Shown one piece after another: positions 9,501 to 18,300 of a stretch of 25,000 bases of DNA. The DNA is taken from positions 1,122,501 through 1,147,500 of the forward strand of contig CAJNDS010002679.1 of assembly GCA_905221605.1 (NCBI GenBank). Reading direction: 5' to 3'. Source of the DNA: Symbiodinium natans. Its lineage: Eukaryota > Sar > Dinophyceae > Suessiales > Symbiodiniaceae. Every line of letters begins with the position of its first letter. Within the stretch, counting starts at the first letter, position 1. The position numbers and the translations under genes were made by a program. The notes under the pieces are model-generated. The model did not search any database, was not told where the DNA came from, and saw nothing but the letters and a program-made list of their open reading frames with translations.

Positions 9501-11761
9501 CAACTTCGGTACACATTCTTCTTGTTCTCGTCCAGCTCTTTTGTCTCATCGGTGTTCTGCACATTTCCTGCTGCAGGGGTAGCTTTCTCTCTTCTCGATC
9601 CAAGGCGTAGCTTTTCAAGGAGCTTGGTGACATACTTGGTGTCAGGGCGGACAAACAACTTTCCGTCTTCATAGCTATACCTTCTCTTGAGAAAACGCAC
9701 AGACTGCTTGGAAAATCCATTGCGATCATCTTCTTCTGTCAGAAAAGGTCCTTCTACTTGTAGCTTCACCTTCTTCGCTAAAGCTTCGAGGACGGGCTTC
9801 ACCACTGCTGCCTTTCCTGCTACTTGAAGGTCATCGACATGTACGATGCAAACGGATACGACCTTCCCGTTCTTGATCAAGCGAAACAACGCTGGGTTCG
9901 CGATGCTTTTCTCATAGCCTTCTTGTTGCAAAAGTTCTGCACAAAATTCGCTCCACAGAAGACTAGCATCTCTTTGTCCAGGAAGGACACGACCAAGACG
10001 CCAGCATTTGGCTTCCATTCCGTGTACTGCTTGACTTCCTTTTCCTCGTGGAATCTTGCAGTGTACAGGTCTCTTCTGGGGAACCTGCAAAAATGCATCT
10101 TTGATGTCAAGCGACCAAATACTCCATCGATTTGCCAATGCCAAAATTGGAATCAGCTTCGTCAACGACGGAGAGGTAGCTGGGCTGAACACATCTTCTC
10201 GCTTCGAGTTGTTATACTCTCTTGCTACCAGCCTTGCTCTTCTCTGCCAACATCTTCGTGGCTTCAGGGCTTCATGAGGAACTTCTTGTTGCCCTTCAGG
10301 GATCTCGTTCTCGCAGATGACGTTTTCTGACTCCCGAAATCTCCAGTCGAAAACCAGCTTTGTTGTCAACCAAACAACTTCTTTGTTCTCTTCTTGCTCC
10401 ATGGGCACCTCTTCTATGACACCCATCTTTGTCAATCTGGAAACTTCTTTTCCTGCTGCGGCATCGTCAAAGATCTCGAGGTCTTCTTCTGCGAGTTGAG
10501 GAGGTCCTGCTTCCTCTGAGAAGAAACTTTCTGGAAGGACTTGAACTTCTTCTTGCTGCTCTTCATCGCTCCATTCATCTTCTGTCTCAAAGTCACCAGC
10601 TTCACTGCCTGCAAAGCAATCTTCTTCTTCGTCCGACCTCTCATCATTGTCGGGCATTCTTTCTGCTCTCATCACCGAAGACGATGCTCCAGGTCCAAAC
10701 CTGGGAAGCTCAACTCTTGTTCTTGGAATCTTGCTTGGTGAACCAACACATTCAAAGTCTGGTTTGCTTTCTCGATCCATCTTTGCTTCTTCAGGAATTT
10801 CTTCTCTTTCATCTTCATGCTCGGAAACCATATCTGCCAGAGGATCATGCTCATCATGAACAAGCTCGAACTCTTCAAGCATTCCTTCTGCATCTCTCCT
10901 TGCTTTCTCCTCATCACTTGTTGGAGGATCAGAGGCGGCTTCGTCTGCAACTTCATCTTCAAGGCTCTTTCGTTCTTCACCTGCTGCAACTGCTGGAAGA
11001 ACAATCTGCGGAGAAACCAATCTTTTCTGAGGTAGTACTCGGCTGCCAAGTGTGTTGTTCTTGATCGACCAAGTGAAAACGTTCACGCTGCTGATGGCCT
11101 TCGCGTCGTAAGCTTCACCAACTGGTCTCGCACTTCTTGATGCGTGAATGCCATCGCTCTGGAAAGTAAGCCACATTCCAGATTCAGTCTTGCCGAGGAA
11201 CACTCCGAACGTCCACAAACGGTCACCTTTGCGCTTCGGTCTCAAGCGTTTCACCATAATCGTGCTTGCAAATGGTACGAGTTCTCCTCGATACGGTTGG
11301 CCTGTCATGAATTCATACGGCGTCTTTCCTGTTGCTGAGGACCGATGAAAACGGTTGAGTAGCCACGCAGAGTGTCGCATTGCCCACGACATCAGTGGGT
11401 GTTCATGGCTAAGAGGAAGTTCTGTCTTCACTCTGACCTCATCCAGGATACAATTCGCATGCCTTCTGACTGTTTGGACTGCACGCTCGGCCAAACCATT
11501 GCTTTCGTGATCATGGGGTACACTTGAAAGAAGTGTAGTGCTCAGGCCATGCGCTCCACGCATTTTCTGGAGTGCAATCTTCAAGCTTCTGCAAACACCT
11601 TCATTGTCTGCCTTCACATTGATTTCTGAGTACCCAAGCTGCAGTGTAGCTGTAGTCAACGCTTCGGTCATGTGCCTCAGCGCATCTGCGCCTCCTCTTC
11701 TTGCTACGGGCACGGCGACAAACCACTTGGACCATGCATCATTCGCTATTAGCGTGACCAT
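6509..11761 (-). CDS. Copia pol: integrase - reverse transcriptase - RNase H - membrane/coiled-coil extension
   Basis: A 1750-residue open frame. The same frame is open back to 11830 and there includes FDFAYTSTSS with the first integrase Asp (11801-11803). Integrase: ADNEGV (Asp52) and HDHESNGLAER (Glu86), followed by GKTPYEFMTGQPY. RT: VFDWRFRE, motif A WSLDIKDAFLQVP (about 549-561) and motif C HVDD (641-644). RNase H: SDADWAG (Asp847), SSGESEYYAL (Glu888), YTDSSAARG (Asp922) and ADLGTKPL, closing near residue 990. An unusual 750-residue tail follows: a hydrophobic segment (1023-1039), one strong transmembrane helix (1104-1125), a charged coiled coil to about 1500 with KAQEEKEAQER repeats, two W-rich segments (1529-1557, 1606-1665) and a Q/W/Y/G-rich end. 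Known copia pols end near RNase H. The 250-450 linker is acidic. Confidence 0.9.
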   Translation of the reverse strand: MVTLIANDAWSKWFVAVPVARRGGADALRHMTEALTTATLQLGYSEINVKADNEGVCRSLKIALQKMRGAHGLSTTLLSSVPHDHESNGLAERAVQTVRRHANCILDEVRVKTELPLSHEHPLMSWAMRHSAWLLNRFHRSSATGKTPYEFMTGQPYRGELVPFASTIMVKRLRPKRKGDRLWTFGVFLGKTESGMWLTFQSDGIHASRSARPVGEAYDAKAISSVNVFTWSIKNNTLGSRVLPQKRLVSPQIVLPAVAAGEERKSLEDEVADEAASDPPTSDEEKARRDAEGMLEEFELVHDEHDPLADMVSEHEDEREEIPEEAKMDRESKPDFECVGSPSKIPRTRVELPRFGPGASSSVMRAERMPDNDERSDEEEDCFAGSEAGDFETEDEWSDEEQQEEVQVLPESFFSEEAGPPQLAEEDLEIFDDAAAGKEVSRLTKMGVIEEVPMEQEENKEVVWLTTKLVFDWRFRESENVICENEIPEGQQEVPHEALKPRRCWQRRARLVAREYNNSKREDVFSPATSPSLTKLIPILALANRWSIWSLDIKDAFLQVPQKRPVHCKIPRGKGSQAVHGMEAKCWRLGRVLPGQRDASLLWSEFCAELLQQEGYEKSIANPALFRLIKNGKVVSVCIVHVDDLQVAGKAAVVKPVLEALAKKVKLQVEGPFLTEEDDRNGFSKQSVRFLKRRYSYEDGKLFVRPDTKYVTKLLEKLRLGSRREKATPAAGNVQNTDETKELDENKKNVYRSCVGILLYLAQDRPDIQYAVRNLATGMKAPTQKKQKELEHCALYLKKTAGYAVCYTAGRPGTATLQRSKNLEQDSENENEKSIESGSHLVEVFSDADWAGNKSSRKSVSGGVIFLDGQYAFSYSRTQKTVALSSGESEYYALTGAVAEGIGIREAVEFLSGKAARMKAYTDSSAARGIVHRQGVGRIKHLATRMLWLQEVTRNGLCSVKAVSTVFNPADLGTKPLNASRMKLLLNILQVHDDREAIGREERMAAESTATVRRLTKVSGSRLGLTLLSAFGFAVESAGQQEGDFVARRYFCMQLMSFVFGPFSTAQEPPQELQEVEQEVLHGQSSNSSMKFSHVFTSMPELEMFVPVCMAVIVVLVTIIVYLAVNQKKEKKGEKEEKPKEEKPEGEVTKKKEEEDKEKSSQGVLEDDETVKMKFDELIAKMEKQERALEKERLKREEAEEKAKEAEEDRDQAFALKAKVVAKYSEAEAERKALEKEKEDLEKQKEVYKQDAKEVREQLKKDYDMITKHMKKEAEERKREAEELETAEQRREEEDRINAEIRKANEEKIEAAERQRRKEETDKKAEAMRQKEQAKKAQEEKEAQEKAAQERKAQEEKEAQERKAQEEKKKAKEKKAQEEKEAQERKAQEEKEAQERKAQEEKEAQERKAQEEKEAQERKAQEEKEAQEKEDERNEAIAKEKAKKQRAKLEAYEEMRRKEQEAQEATKEEKEKAKKELKEAQERKTQAEIQAEKEREGMKEIEVVEVEDSGSEDGKPTLGAEGKKDAEGNVWQIHKGALWVRIKGQWYDPNWWTKKGYKPPPDCAESSEEGKEEGGAAGTEERREQEEEQPREPPQRGEKGSKNAKGRWNVVTFTDCGWIWEYCKDTNEYRAVRLDQKGSAQVKGAQIKGAEDWNLVTKHFKKTGRWESPTEIRRERDEPEVQQEGKRGRRSREQEDWQQESWHQQQDWYADDGWSQNYWDADYAYYHYAPKGKYQGKGKWKYGGGGKKGW
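7478..7756 (-). repeat. 33-bp tandem repeat encoding KAQEEKEAQER units
   Basis: About eight or nine imperfect copies of a 33-bp unit inside the copia pol tail. Each encodes an 11-residue Lys/Ala/Gln/Glu unit (residues 1336-1428), and one shorter, Lys-rich copy interrupts the array. The unit length keeps the frame, so copy-number change would lengthen or shorten the coiled coil without a frameshift. Antisense frames here are Leu/Ser/Pro-rich artefacts. Confidence 0.9.
8387..8452 (-). other. Transmembrane helix within copia pol extension
   Basis: Residues 1104-1125 of the pol frame read MFVPVCMAVIVVLVTII followed by VYLAV, uncharged and about 22 residues long. It is followed directly by NQKKEKKGEK, a positively charged stop-transfer-like flank. 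A second hydrophobic stretch (LGLTLLSAFGFAV, residues 1023-1035) could be a signal or anchor for the short segment between them. Confidence 0.75.
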
Positions 11762-12372
11762 GGGCTGCGCCTCAGAGCTGCTCGTTGAGGTGTACGCAAA
11801 GTCGAAACAAGTGTTGACTTGCTGCTCTCTTCAGCGGGGGAGCGAGTCAATTCGCTCTTCCGATGCTGATTTTCTTTCGCCCGTGTGGCGACGCAATGCT
11901 CACACCAGCCAGCAAATGGCAGGTGCGTCAGGTTGTGTAGCATCACTTCCTGCTCATTGGGGCGTTCTTCGCGCTTCCTCATCAGCGGCGCGACTTGCGC
12001 TTCATACTGCCTGCGCCCGAGGGCTAGGCTGTCTGCCGCTTCGCGCTCCTGAGCTGCGCGAGACAAGCGCTTCAGCATCTGCTCTTTGCTGCCACTGCTT
12101 GGTACTTCAAATTCACGACAAAGTTGACGTAAAATCTGCACGCTGCTATTCTTGCTGTACTCATAGCCATCGTAGGTGAACACAAGAGAATCTCGTTCAA
12201 CTTCACCTCGTGGTGCTTCTTCCATCTGCACATCTTCTGGGAGGAAACTTTTCTTTTCTTCTTCAAGCTTCTGTCTCTTTGCCTCTTGCTCTTGTGCACT
12301 GCTTCTTCTATCTTCACGAACAGGTTCTTTGAGACGAAATCTGGTCTGACCATACCACGGCAAAGCGAATGG
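11749..12372 (-). pseudogene. Copia SAP-motif and pre-integrase segment, cut off by a TAA and a frameshift
   Basis: Same frame as the upstream gag-protease, separated only by TAA at 12373-12375. The reading runs PFALPWYGQTRFRLKEPV without an ATG, so it is a continuation and not a separate gene. It has a charged linker, then a SAP-type helix-turn-helix motif (SVQILRQLCREFEVPSSGSK to MLKRL, about 12145-12060), which in other proteins binds AT-rich DNA. The HNLTHLPFAGWCEHC zinc-binding motif that precedes copia integrases follows. The homologous reading leaves this frame at about 11830 and continues one frame over as QQVNTCFDFAYT, showing a single-nucleotide indel. The last about 25 codons of this frame are out of phase. 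Confidence 0.8.
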
Positions 12373-12375
12373 TTA
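12373..12375 (-). other. In-frame TAA between copia protease and SAP/integrase segment
   Basis: Reads SRDTEPPE-stop-PFALPWYGQ, with the same frame open on both sides. A single CAA-to-TAA or GAA-to-TAA change would account for it. Programmed readthrough is possible but the nearby frameshift favours decay. Confidence 0.75.
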
Positions 12376-14583
12376 TTCAGGAGGTTCTGTGTCTCTGCTC
12401 CAATCATCTTCGTCTTCATACAAATTCGTGGCATAGACACACTCGCCAATAGTGTATCTCCAGGACGTCAGATTCTCAATGTCCGTGGGCATTCCAGCTA
12501 CGTTCTCAGGGTTGAACTTGTGGGCGCGCGGCGTGTTGTGGTACCGCACAAGTTCCGTACCAGCCTTCTCGATGCTCCAAGTGTCGCTGGTTCTTGCTTC
12601 TTGTTCTTGGCGTTCATCTTTCTTCAAGGGGATGCCCAAGACATTCAGCGGGATAACTCGTGACGACAATGCTGTCACCACTTCAAATTCCCCGCCTGCG
12701 CTGATATCCTCAAACGGGTCCATCTTCTGCGCATACTTCTTGCACACTTCAACGGCTTTCCATGTACCATCTTCTGTCTTGATCATCGTGCTTCTGTACG
12801 GAAAATCCTCCGTACGGTACATGTCCGTGGGATCTTTGTACTTCGACTGCGCCGGGGAGTAGTGCACAACCACAATGCTGTCTGTATCATGCCAGCCAGG
12901 TTCTTGCTTTCTTGCTGCATCAGCTATGTGGGAGTTCAGCTGAATGACGGTGCGAACGTGTTCCTGCTCCAGGTTCACATAGGCTTCGCTCTCATACCTC
13001 TTTCCTGCTTGCAAATAAGCATAAGTAGCCAGCGAGTTCTTGTGGTAGTGAACAGGGATGTCTGACATTCCGTCTGACAACATCAAGCCATCATCCTTCT
13101 TGACAATCTCCCAGCCATTTTTGAGTAGCTTTCCGACTGCCAACAAAGGATTGACCACATTCGCAACGATGAAGCATTCTTGCATCTTGACTGCTTCTTG
13201 CTTCGAGCTGAACATAGTCAAGTTGATTGCTCTCTTTCCTTTTACAGGAATCTTTCTTCCTTGTGCGTCTCTGATGCCTGAATCGTTCTTCTTCTTCACA
13301 GGCACTCCCTCTTTGCCAAGCCACAGAGGAATGAGGCTGACATCGGCGCCACTGTCCAAGATCACTTCTATCTTCTCATAGACAGGACTGCTCTCATAAA
13401 ATGATTCTTGGACTGCACGGACACAAAGGTTGCAATCTTCTTCGTGCTCACAACCATCTTTCCACCACAACATCAAAGGATCATCTTCTTCTTGGTGCTC
13501 GTGTTCTTCTTCTTCTTGCTCTGCATCGCTAAGCTGAAATTCTTCAACACGTAGCACACGACCAAAATAGTCAATCTCAAGTTCTTCTTCTGCCTCCGTG
13601 TCGACTTCGAAAACTTCTGGATACTGTTGTGGAGGATCTCCAATGTGGATCATGGAGATTTGACGCACGGTCTTTGCTTGGTTCCTGCTGACGCTCGTCA
13701 CGTTCGTGGTGCTTGACGTGCTTGGTGCTGCAGTAGAACTGGCTGCTGTGGTACTTTGCTGGTCGTCGTTCACGTTTCGAACATCACCAAAATCTCTCTG
13801 CTTCTGTCTGCATTGGGCTTCAAAGTGACCAGGCTTTCCACAGTAATGACAACACTGAGGACCAAAGCTTCCTTTTCCGCGTCCTTTTCCAAATCCACGA
13901 CCAAATCCTTTTCCACGACCGAAACGACCGCGACCTCGACCACGACCTTTTCCTCTTCCTCGTCCTTTGGAGTTGTAGCCGTAGTCGTTGCCATACTTGC
14001 CTTTTCCTTTGGACTTTCCTTTCCTCCATTTTCCTTTGCCCTTTCCTTTGCCTTTGCTGAACTTTCCTTTTCCTTTTCCTTTGGATCTCCAGGGCCTTTT
14101 TCTATCATCTTTGTTCACGTTGCTGACATCCATGTCTGCTTGTCCACCGTGGTCGTTGCCGGCGTTGATCAAGTCAGTTGTGGTCCAGCGCGTGTTTTGC
14201 TCATAGGACAGGAGAAACTGACGAAGACTTGAATACTTTGTATCATCTCTCAAATTGAGCAACATGTGTTGTCGAAGTTGACCATCTTGCTGATTGAGGA
14301 TAATTGAAATCTTCAAATCATCTTGCACCACATCTCCTGATGCCTTTTCATACTGCTCGATTGCTTCTTCGAATGCAAGGATGTTCTCCATGGTGGTCTT
14401 CTTGTTTTCAAACTTGTACTTCGTGAGGCTAGTCAGCAAACGAAGACTTCTACCACGAGTGTAGGGTTCATGTTCTTCGAGCAAAATTCTCCATGCTTCT
14501 AAACCATTCTCCTCTGTAATCTGCTTGATCGTTCTCAATGGGCGACCTTTCGTGTACGAAGTGAGGATCGTGTAGAGCTTCTT
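12373..14583 (-). CDS. Copia gag C-terminal half with zinc knuckle and aspartic protease
   Basis: Genuine gag sequence starts at the KKLYTILTSYTKGRPL codons (14583). The open frame reaches back to 14640, but those codons come from the inserted element and begin with TTG. Features in order: helical capsid-like region with NGLEAWRILLEEHEPY; basic GK/GR/KGKG RNA-binding region (about 13950-14100); CCHC knuckle C-x2-C-x4-H-x4-C in CHYCGKPGHFEAQC (13851-13810); acidic linker; protease site VILDSGADVSLIP with Asp at 13356-13354; about 320 more residues to TAA 12373-12375. Gag packages the RNA and the protease cleaves the polyprotein. The N-terminal half is at 23637-24185, beyond the nested element. 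Confidence 0.9.
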   Translation of the reverse strand, partial: KKLYTILTSYTKGRPLRTIKQITEENGLEAWRILLEEHEPYTRGRSLRLLTSLTKYKFENKKTTMENILAFEEAIEQYEKASGDVVQDDLKISIILNQQDGQLRQHMLLNLRDDTKYSSLRQFLLSYEQNTRWTTTDLINAGNDHGGQADMDVSNVNKDDRKRPWRSKGKGKGKFSKGKGKGKGKWRKGKSKGKGKYGNDYGYNSKGRGRGKGRGRGRGRFGRGKGFGRGFGKGRGKGSFGPQCCHYCGKPGHFEAQCRQKQRDFGDVRNVNDDQQSTTAASSTAAPSTSSTTNVTSVSRNQAKTVRQISMIHIGDPPQQYPEVFEVDTEAEEELEIDYFGRVLRVEEFQLSDAEQEEEEHEHQEEDDPLMLWWKDGCEHEEDCNLCVRAVQESFYESSPVYEKIEVILDSGADVSLIPLWLGKEGVPVKKKNDSGIRDAQGRKIPVKGKRAINLTMFSSKQEAVKMQECFIVANVVNPLLAVGKLLKNGWEIVKKDDGLMLSDGMSDIPVHYHKNSLATYAYLQAGKRYESEAYVNLEQEHVRTVIQLNSHIADAARKQEPGWHDTDSIVVVHYSPAQSKYKDPTDMYRTEDFPYRSTMIKTEDGTWKAVEVCKKYAQKMDPFEDISAGGEFEVVTALSSRVIPLNVLGIPLKKDERQEQEARTSDTWSIEKAGTELVRYHNTPRAHKFNPENVAGMPTDIENLTSWRYTIGECVYATNLYEDEDDWSRDTEPPE

Positions 14584-14789
14584 ATCGCTTGTGCCAAATT
14601 CGGTTTGAACCCAAAAGCCAAGATCCCACAGGAGAGGCAAAACTCAGAACGAGCACTGCATGTCCCTCTTCTTCTTTTCATCAGTGGGCGAATCAAAGAT
14701 CGCATTCAATCATGTGCCGGTGCACACAGCGCGGTGCACATACATTGCACATGCGTCTCACCATACACAAACGAACCTCAAGCCCCCTT
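14581..14789 (-). repeat. Split direct repeat B2 (right terminal copy, 209 bp)
   Basis: Matches 15105-15313 at every base compared (offset 524). It includes the shared CTT at its outer edge next to copia gag. Beyond 14789 the two copies diverge at once (tttaagg versus ttattac). Confidence 0.95.
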
Positions 14790-14902
14790 TAAGGGCGAGG
14801 CACCTGTACACACAATTCTAATGGGAGTGCCGATGGCACGCAGGGAGTTGCAGCCGCCGCGGCGGGCCCTGCTACTGCGATGCCCTGGGTGGGCTGGGCG
14901 GG
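14790..14902 (-). other. Unique 113-bp spacer between A2 and B2
   Basis: Not repeated elsewhere in the window and without a supported ORF. GC-rich in its second half. In the split-repeat design this is the unique segment between A2 and B2 at the 3' end of the element, expected in the 3' part of its transcript. Confidence 0.8.
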
Positions 14903-15107
14903 TCAAAATTTTTGGCACTGAGCTGAAGAGCCAGTGCTGCACACACATCTTCCTGCACATGCAATTGCAAATCGTCGTTGGCATACCAAGCAAGACAAGC
15001 ATCAGAAACTTTTGGGCTTCAAACCAAGACCAAACGGCACCCCGTTTTTCTTAGAGACAATTTGGCAGCAAACGATAAAACACCATTCGCTCGCGAACAG
15101 TAAGCTT
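14903..15107 (-). repeat. Split direct repeat A2 (internal copy, 205 bp)
   Basis: Matches 23432-23636 at every base compared (offset 8529). It abuts and overlaps B1 by CTT (15105-15107), forming the B1A2 junction that mirrors the junction of the circular intermediate in split-direct-repeat elements. Confidence 0.95.
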
Positions 15108-15313
15108 ATCGCTTGTGCCAAATTCGGTTTGAACCCAAAAGCCAAGATCCCACAGGAGAGGCAAAACTCAGAACGAGCACTGCATGTCCCTCTTCTTCTT
15201 TTCATCAGTGGGCGAATCAAAGATCGCATTCAATCATGTGCCGGTGCACACAGCGCGGTGCACATACATTGCACATGCGTCTCACCATACACAAACGAAC
15301 CTCAAGCCCCCTT
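15105..15313 (-). repeat. Split direct repeat B1 (internal copy, 209 bp)
   Basis: Same sequence as 14581-14789. The last few codons and the stop of the pol ORF (15302) lie in its first 12 bp in the sense direction, so the repeat starts as coding and continues as 3' untranslated sequence. Confidence 0.95.
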
Positions 15314-18300
15314 ATTACCCGACATCCCCAAGCATATGGCATCCAGGTGCTCCGACACATCGGAACACGGGACCCTGATGCCACCCCACAACAAGTGCTT
15401 GGACACCAGCCTCGACGGGAGATCCGCACAGTTTGATGGGGAAGGAACGCGTGAGAACCAAGGGATGAACTCACACTCCACCTCCAAGCTCACGAACATT
15501 TTAAGCAGGCTTTTCACAGTAGGGGACCTGCCCCTGCATGAGATCAAAATGTCCCTGACGGAGTTGTTGTCGATGAAAGCCACAACAGGCGAGTTCGCAA
15601 CCCTTTTGCCCCAAAGACGGAACGCAAGCAGCACCGCAACAAACTCAGCCTCCATTATGATCGTCTCTTTGTTGATCTCACCCAGGAGCTTCCGGACGTC
15701 ACTGTCAAGGGCGTGGGAGAAACCAGCAACCAACACACCCTTATCATCAAACAAGAGACCACCAACACCACAAGGCAGCACGGGGTCATCCTTCGAATAG
15801 GATGCATCAGTGAAGACATACCAGGTTTGCTGTTTGTTGACTTGGACTAGCCTAGGGCGTCCACTGTCCAACATGTCGACCAGCGAGGTGAAAGTATCAA
15901 TGCACTCCGTCGGCAGATCAGGAGGGGCACCCCCATGGGCGTAATCAGAAAGCTGCTGCATGCAAAACTTGCTTTGACGCCCAAACAGCTGTCCACTTGC
16001 AAACTGGAGCTTACCCCTCAGCTTGAGTGCTTGAGGCGCACTCATGCGTCGGTCTTTCTGGGCCTGCTTCATAGTCTCTACGAGGAGCTGAACTCTCTTT
16101 TCCGTGTTGCAAATGGTCACACGACCCAAGTGGGCGCTCGACAGCACTACGTCAACCCCTAAAGCACAAAAGGTTTCCGCAAACGGCACATCCTTTTTCC
16201 CACCTTGGGCCAGGTCCCAACCCAACAGGGCGAAGAGCAAGGTGATTGTTTGGTGCACATTAGCCACCTGCGAGCCTCTAGCAACCGACACGAAGTCGTC
16301 AAAGTAGTGGGACCAGCAAAGGGCGAAGAAGAATGCGCCAAGGTGCCATACCGAGTTAACGGTCCTCAGAAAAGTCGACACTGACTTGACTGCCCCGAAA
16401 GGGAGTGCGTGCAGCTGAAACACCACCACCCTCTTCAGATCAGGATCCCACAGCCCAATGTACGAAGCCCAGGCCCCTGCAGGGTCCAAAGCCAGCTGCC
16501 TGTAGGCACTAACCAGGTCATAGAACCTTCCCTTGAGACTACACCCTGGTTGCGCTCGCATCAGAGACAGGCACAAGCCTGCGATGACGTCGACGGTCTG
16601 GGGGCGCACGGTCTCCGACGTCTCCACGGAGCTGTTGACTCCCGACCCCGAGAAGTCGTCAATCAATCTGATTTTCCCATCCTGCTCGATCCCGAACCGT
16701 CGTGACACTATGGCATCAGGTGGCAGCTGATCCACCTCTATGGGACCTGACAGCCAGCCCCTGTCACGCTCCTCGAGAGTTTTCGTCTGGACCTCGCGAT
16801 CCAGAGCCTCCCCCTGAGACTTGATGGTGGACAAAAGAGCCGCCCTAGAGGTGGGCGCATCTCTCTTGAGTTGGTCAACGGTGACTGACGCCGGCTTGAA
16901 CTTAGGGGCAAACACGCCTGTATCGGGCACCGGGCCTCCCAGGTTAGTACCCGAGATTACTTCATCGAAGATGGACACATCGTCGTAGGAAGCCTCAACC
17001 ATCATCGCCTTCCACAAGAGGAGACGTTTGGGCTTTAGGATCGTAGCGACCTGTTTATGCATAGAGGCCTTCAGCGCTTCTTCCTCGCTCCTGAGGTCCT
17101 GCGCAAGCTTAAGCCACTTAGCAAACTGGCGCGCTCTCAACCCACACAACTCCGACTCGGACAACGAGGCATGGGTGCACACAGCATCTTTGAGGACTTG
17201 AGGCAGGGAGACCTCTAGGGTTCTGGGATGGCCGGCTTTAACCGCCTCGCGGACAAACTGTTCCGGTGAGAAAGGGATACCCCAAACAAGCTCGTTCCAG
17301 AGCTCCGCATCAGCACCACAAACTTTGTTTCCAGAACCAGCACTCGAACTCCCCTGCTTAACCGGGACTATTTGCAGCAGCTGGGCGTCGGCAGGCACCG
17401 AGCGCTCGGGGCAGACGGCCACGTGGGGCAGGGGCCAGGGGTCCTTGAGGCGGGCACGCAGGGACACCGGACAGGACACAGAAGGGGGGACACGCACTCG
17501 CAAAATGCGAGCATGCTCAGGCACGCGGGGCCCCGTCACAGAGGCCTTTGGCTGACTCCCGACCTGGCCACGGACAAGAGATAACTGGAGCCCGGCAGGG
17601 GAGGACGGCCTGGGCGGGCAAGCCTGGAAGAACGCATGGGCGAGGGCACGCGCCAATGGCAGGGGATACGCAGCTTCCAACGATGTAGAGAAGCCGTTAG
17701 GCGCCTCTGGCGCCACCCCCCACGGCAGGTGACGTTGAGCGCAAGACTGCCCAGGGCAGGACTTGCAGATGCAGTCAAACGCACCCCGGGTATACGCAAT
17801 GGCCGTCCACTTCGGACGACGGCCGCCGTAGGCGCAACTCTGGAATGCAGTGAACTGAAGGAGTTGTGCGATGCGTGCAAACATGGAAGTGCGCCAGTAG
17901 AGACTTTGCCGAGGGTTCTCAACACCGATGACAAGGTTGCGGGAGGCAGCCTCAAGAACCAAATCAGAAACACATTCGTAAAGCTGGTTGGCTAGGGTGA
18001 CTCGGAGAAGGGATTGACCCTTTAGCTGCGGCAGCCCGTTCGGAAACTTCTCCGATCGGAGAGGGGGGGGCCCTGGAACCCCTTTGATCTCCCTTGCTCG
18101 GCTGGCCGTCCCACATGGTGGAGCGAACCAAATACCCACGCAGTTGGGCATTGCCAGCCAACGTCGGACCAACTCAACGCCTTCCGTTGTACACAAGTCG
18201 ACAAGATGAACATGACAGGCGGCGCCAGGGACGCGCTTATGATCAACGGCAATGGCGTCAAAACCAAGTTGCTTAAGGCAGGCGGATAGCCTGGACATGC

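Noticed and set aside
14576-14580. AGCTT at both edges of the insertion as a 5-bp target-site duplication of an LTR element
   Set aside because: It would leave a junction lacking the AG found before CTT at the internal B1/A2 junction. The CTT-core model explains left, right and internal junctions together and suits a YR element. An empty-site allele would decide.
14581-15313. The adjacent repeats as tandem or solo LTRs
   Set aside because: Each repeat has only one partner and the partners are in split order (A with A, B with B, B1 joined to A2), not two copies of one terminal repeat.
14934-15800. 288-codon plus-strand ORF
   Set aside because: It runs across A2, B1 and the antisense of the RNase H domain; composition shows no domain. 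It is a shadow frame.
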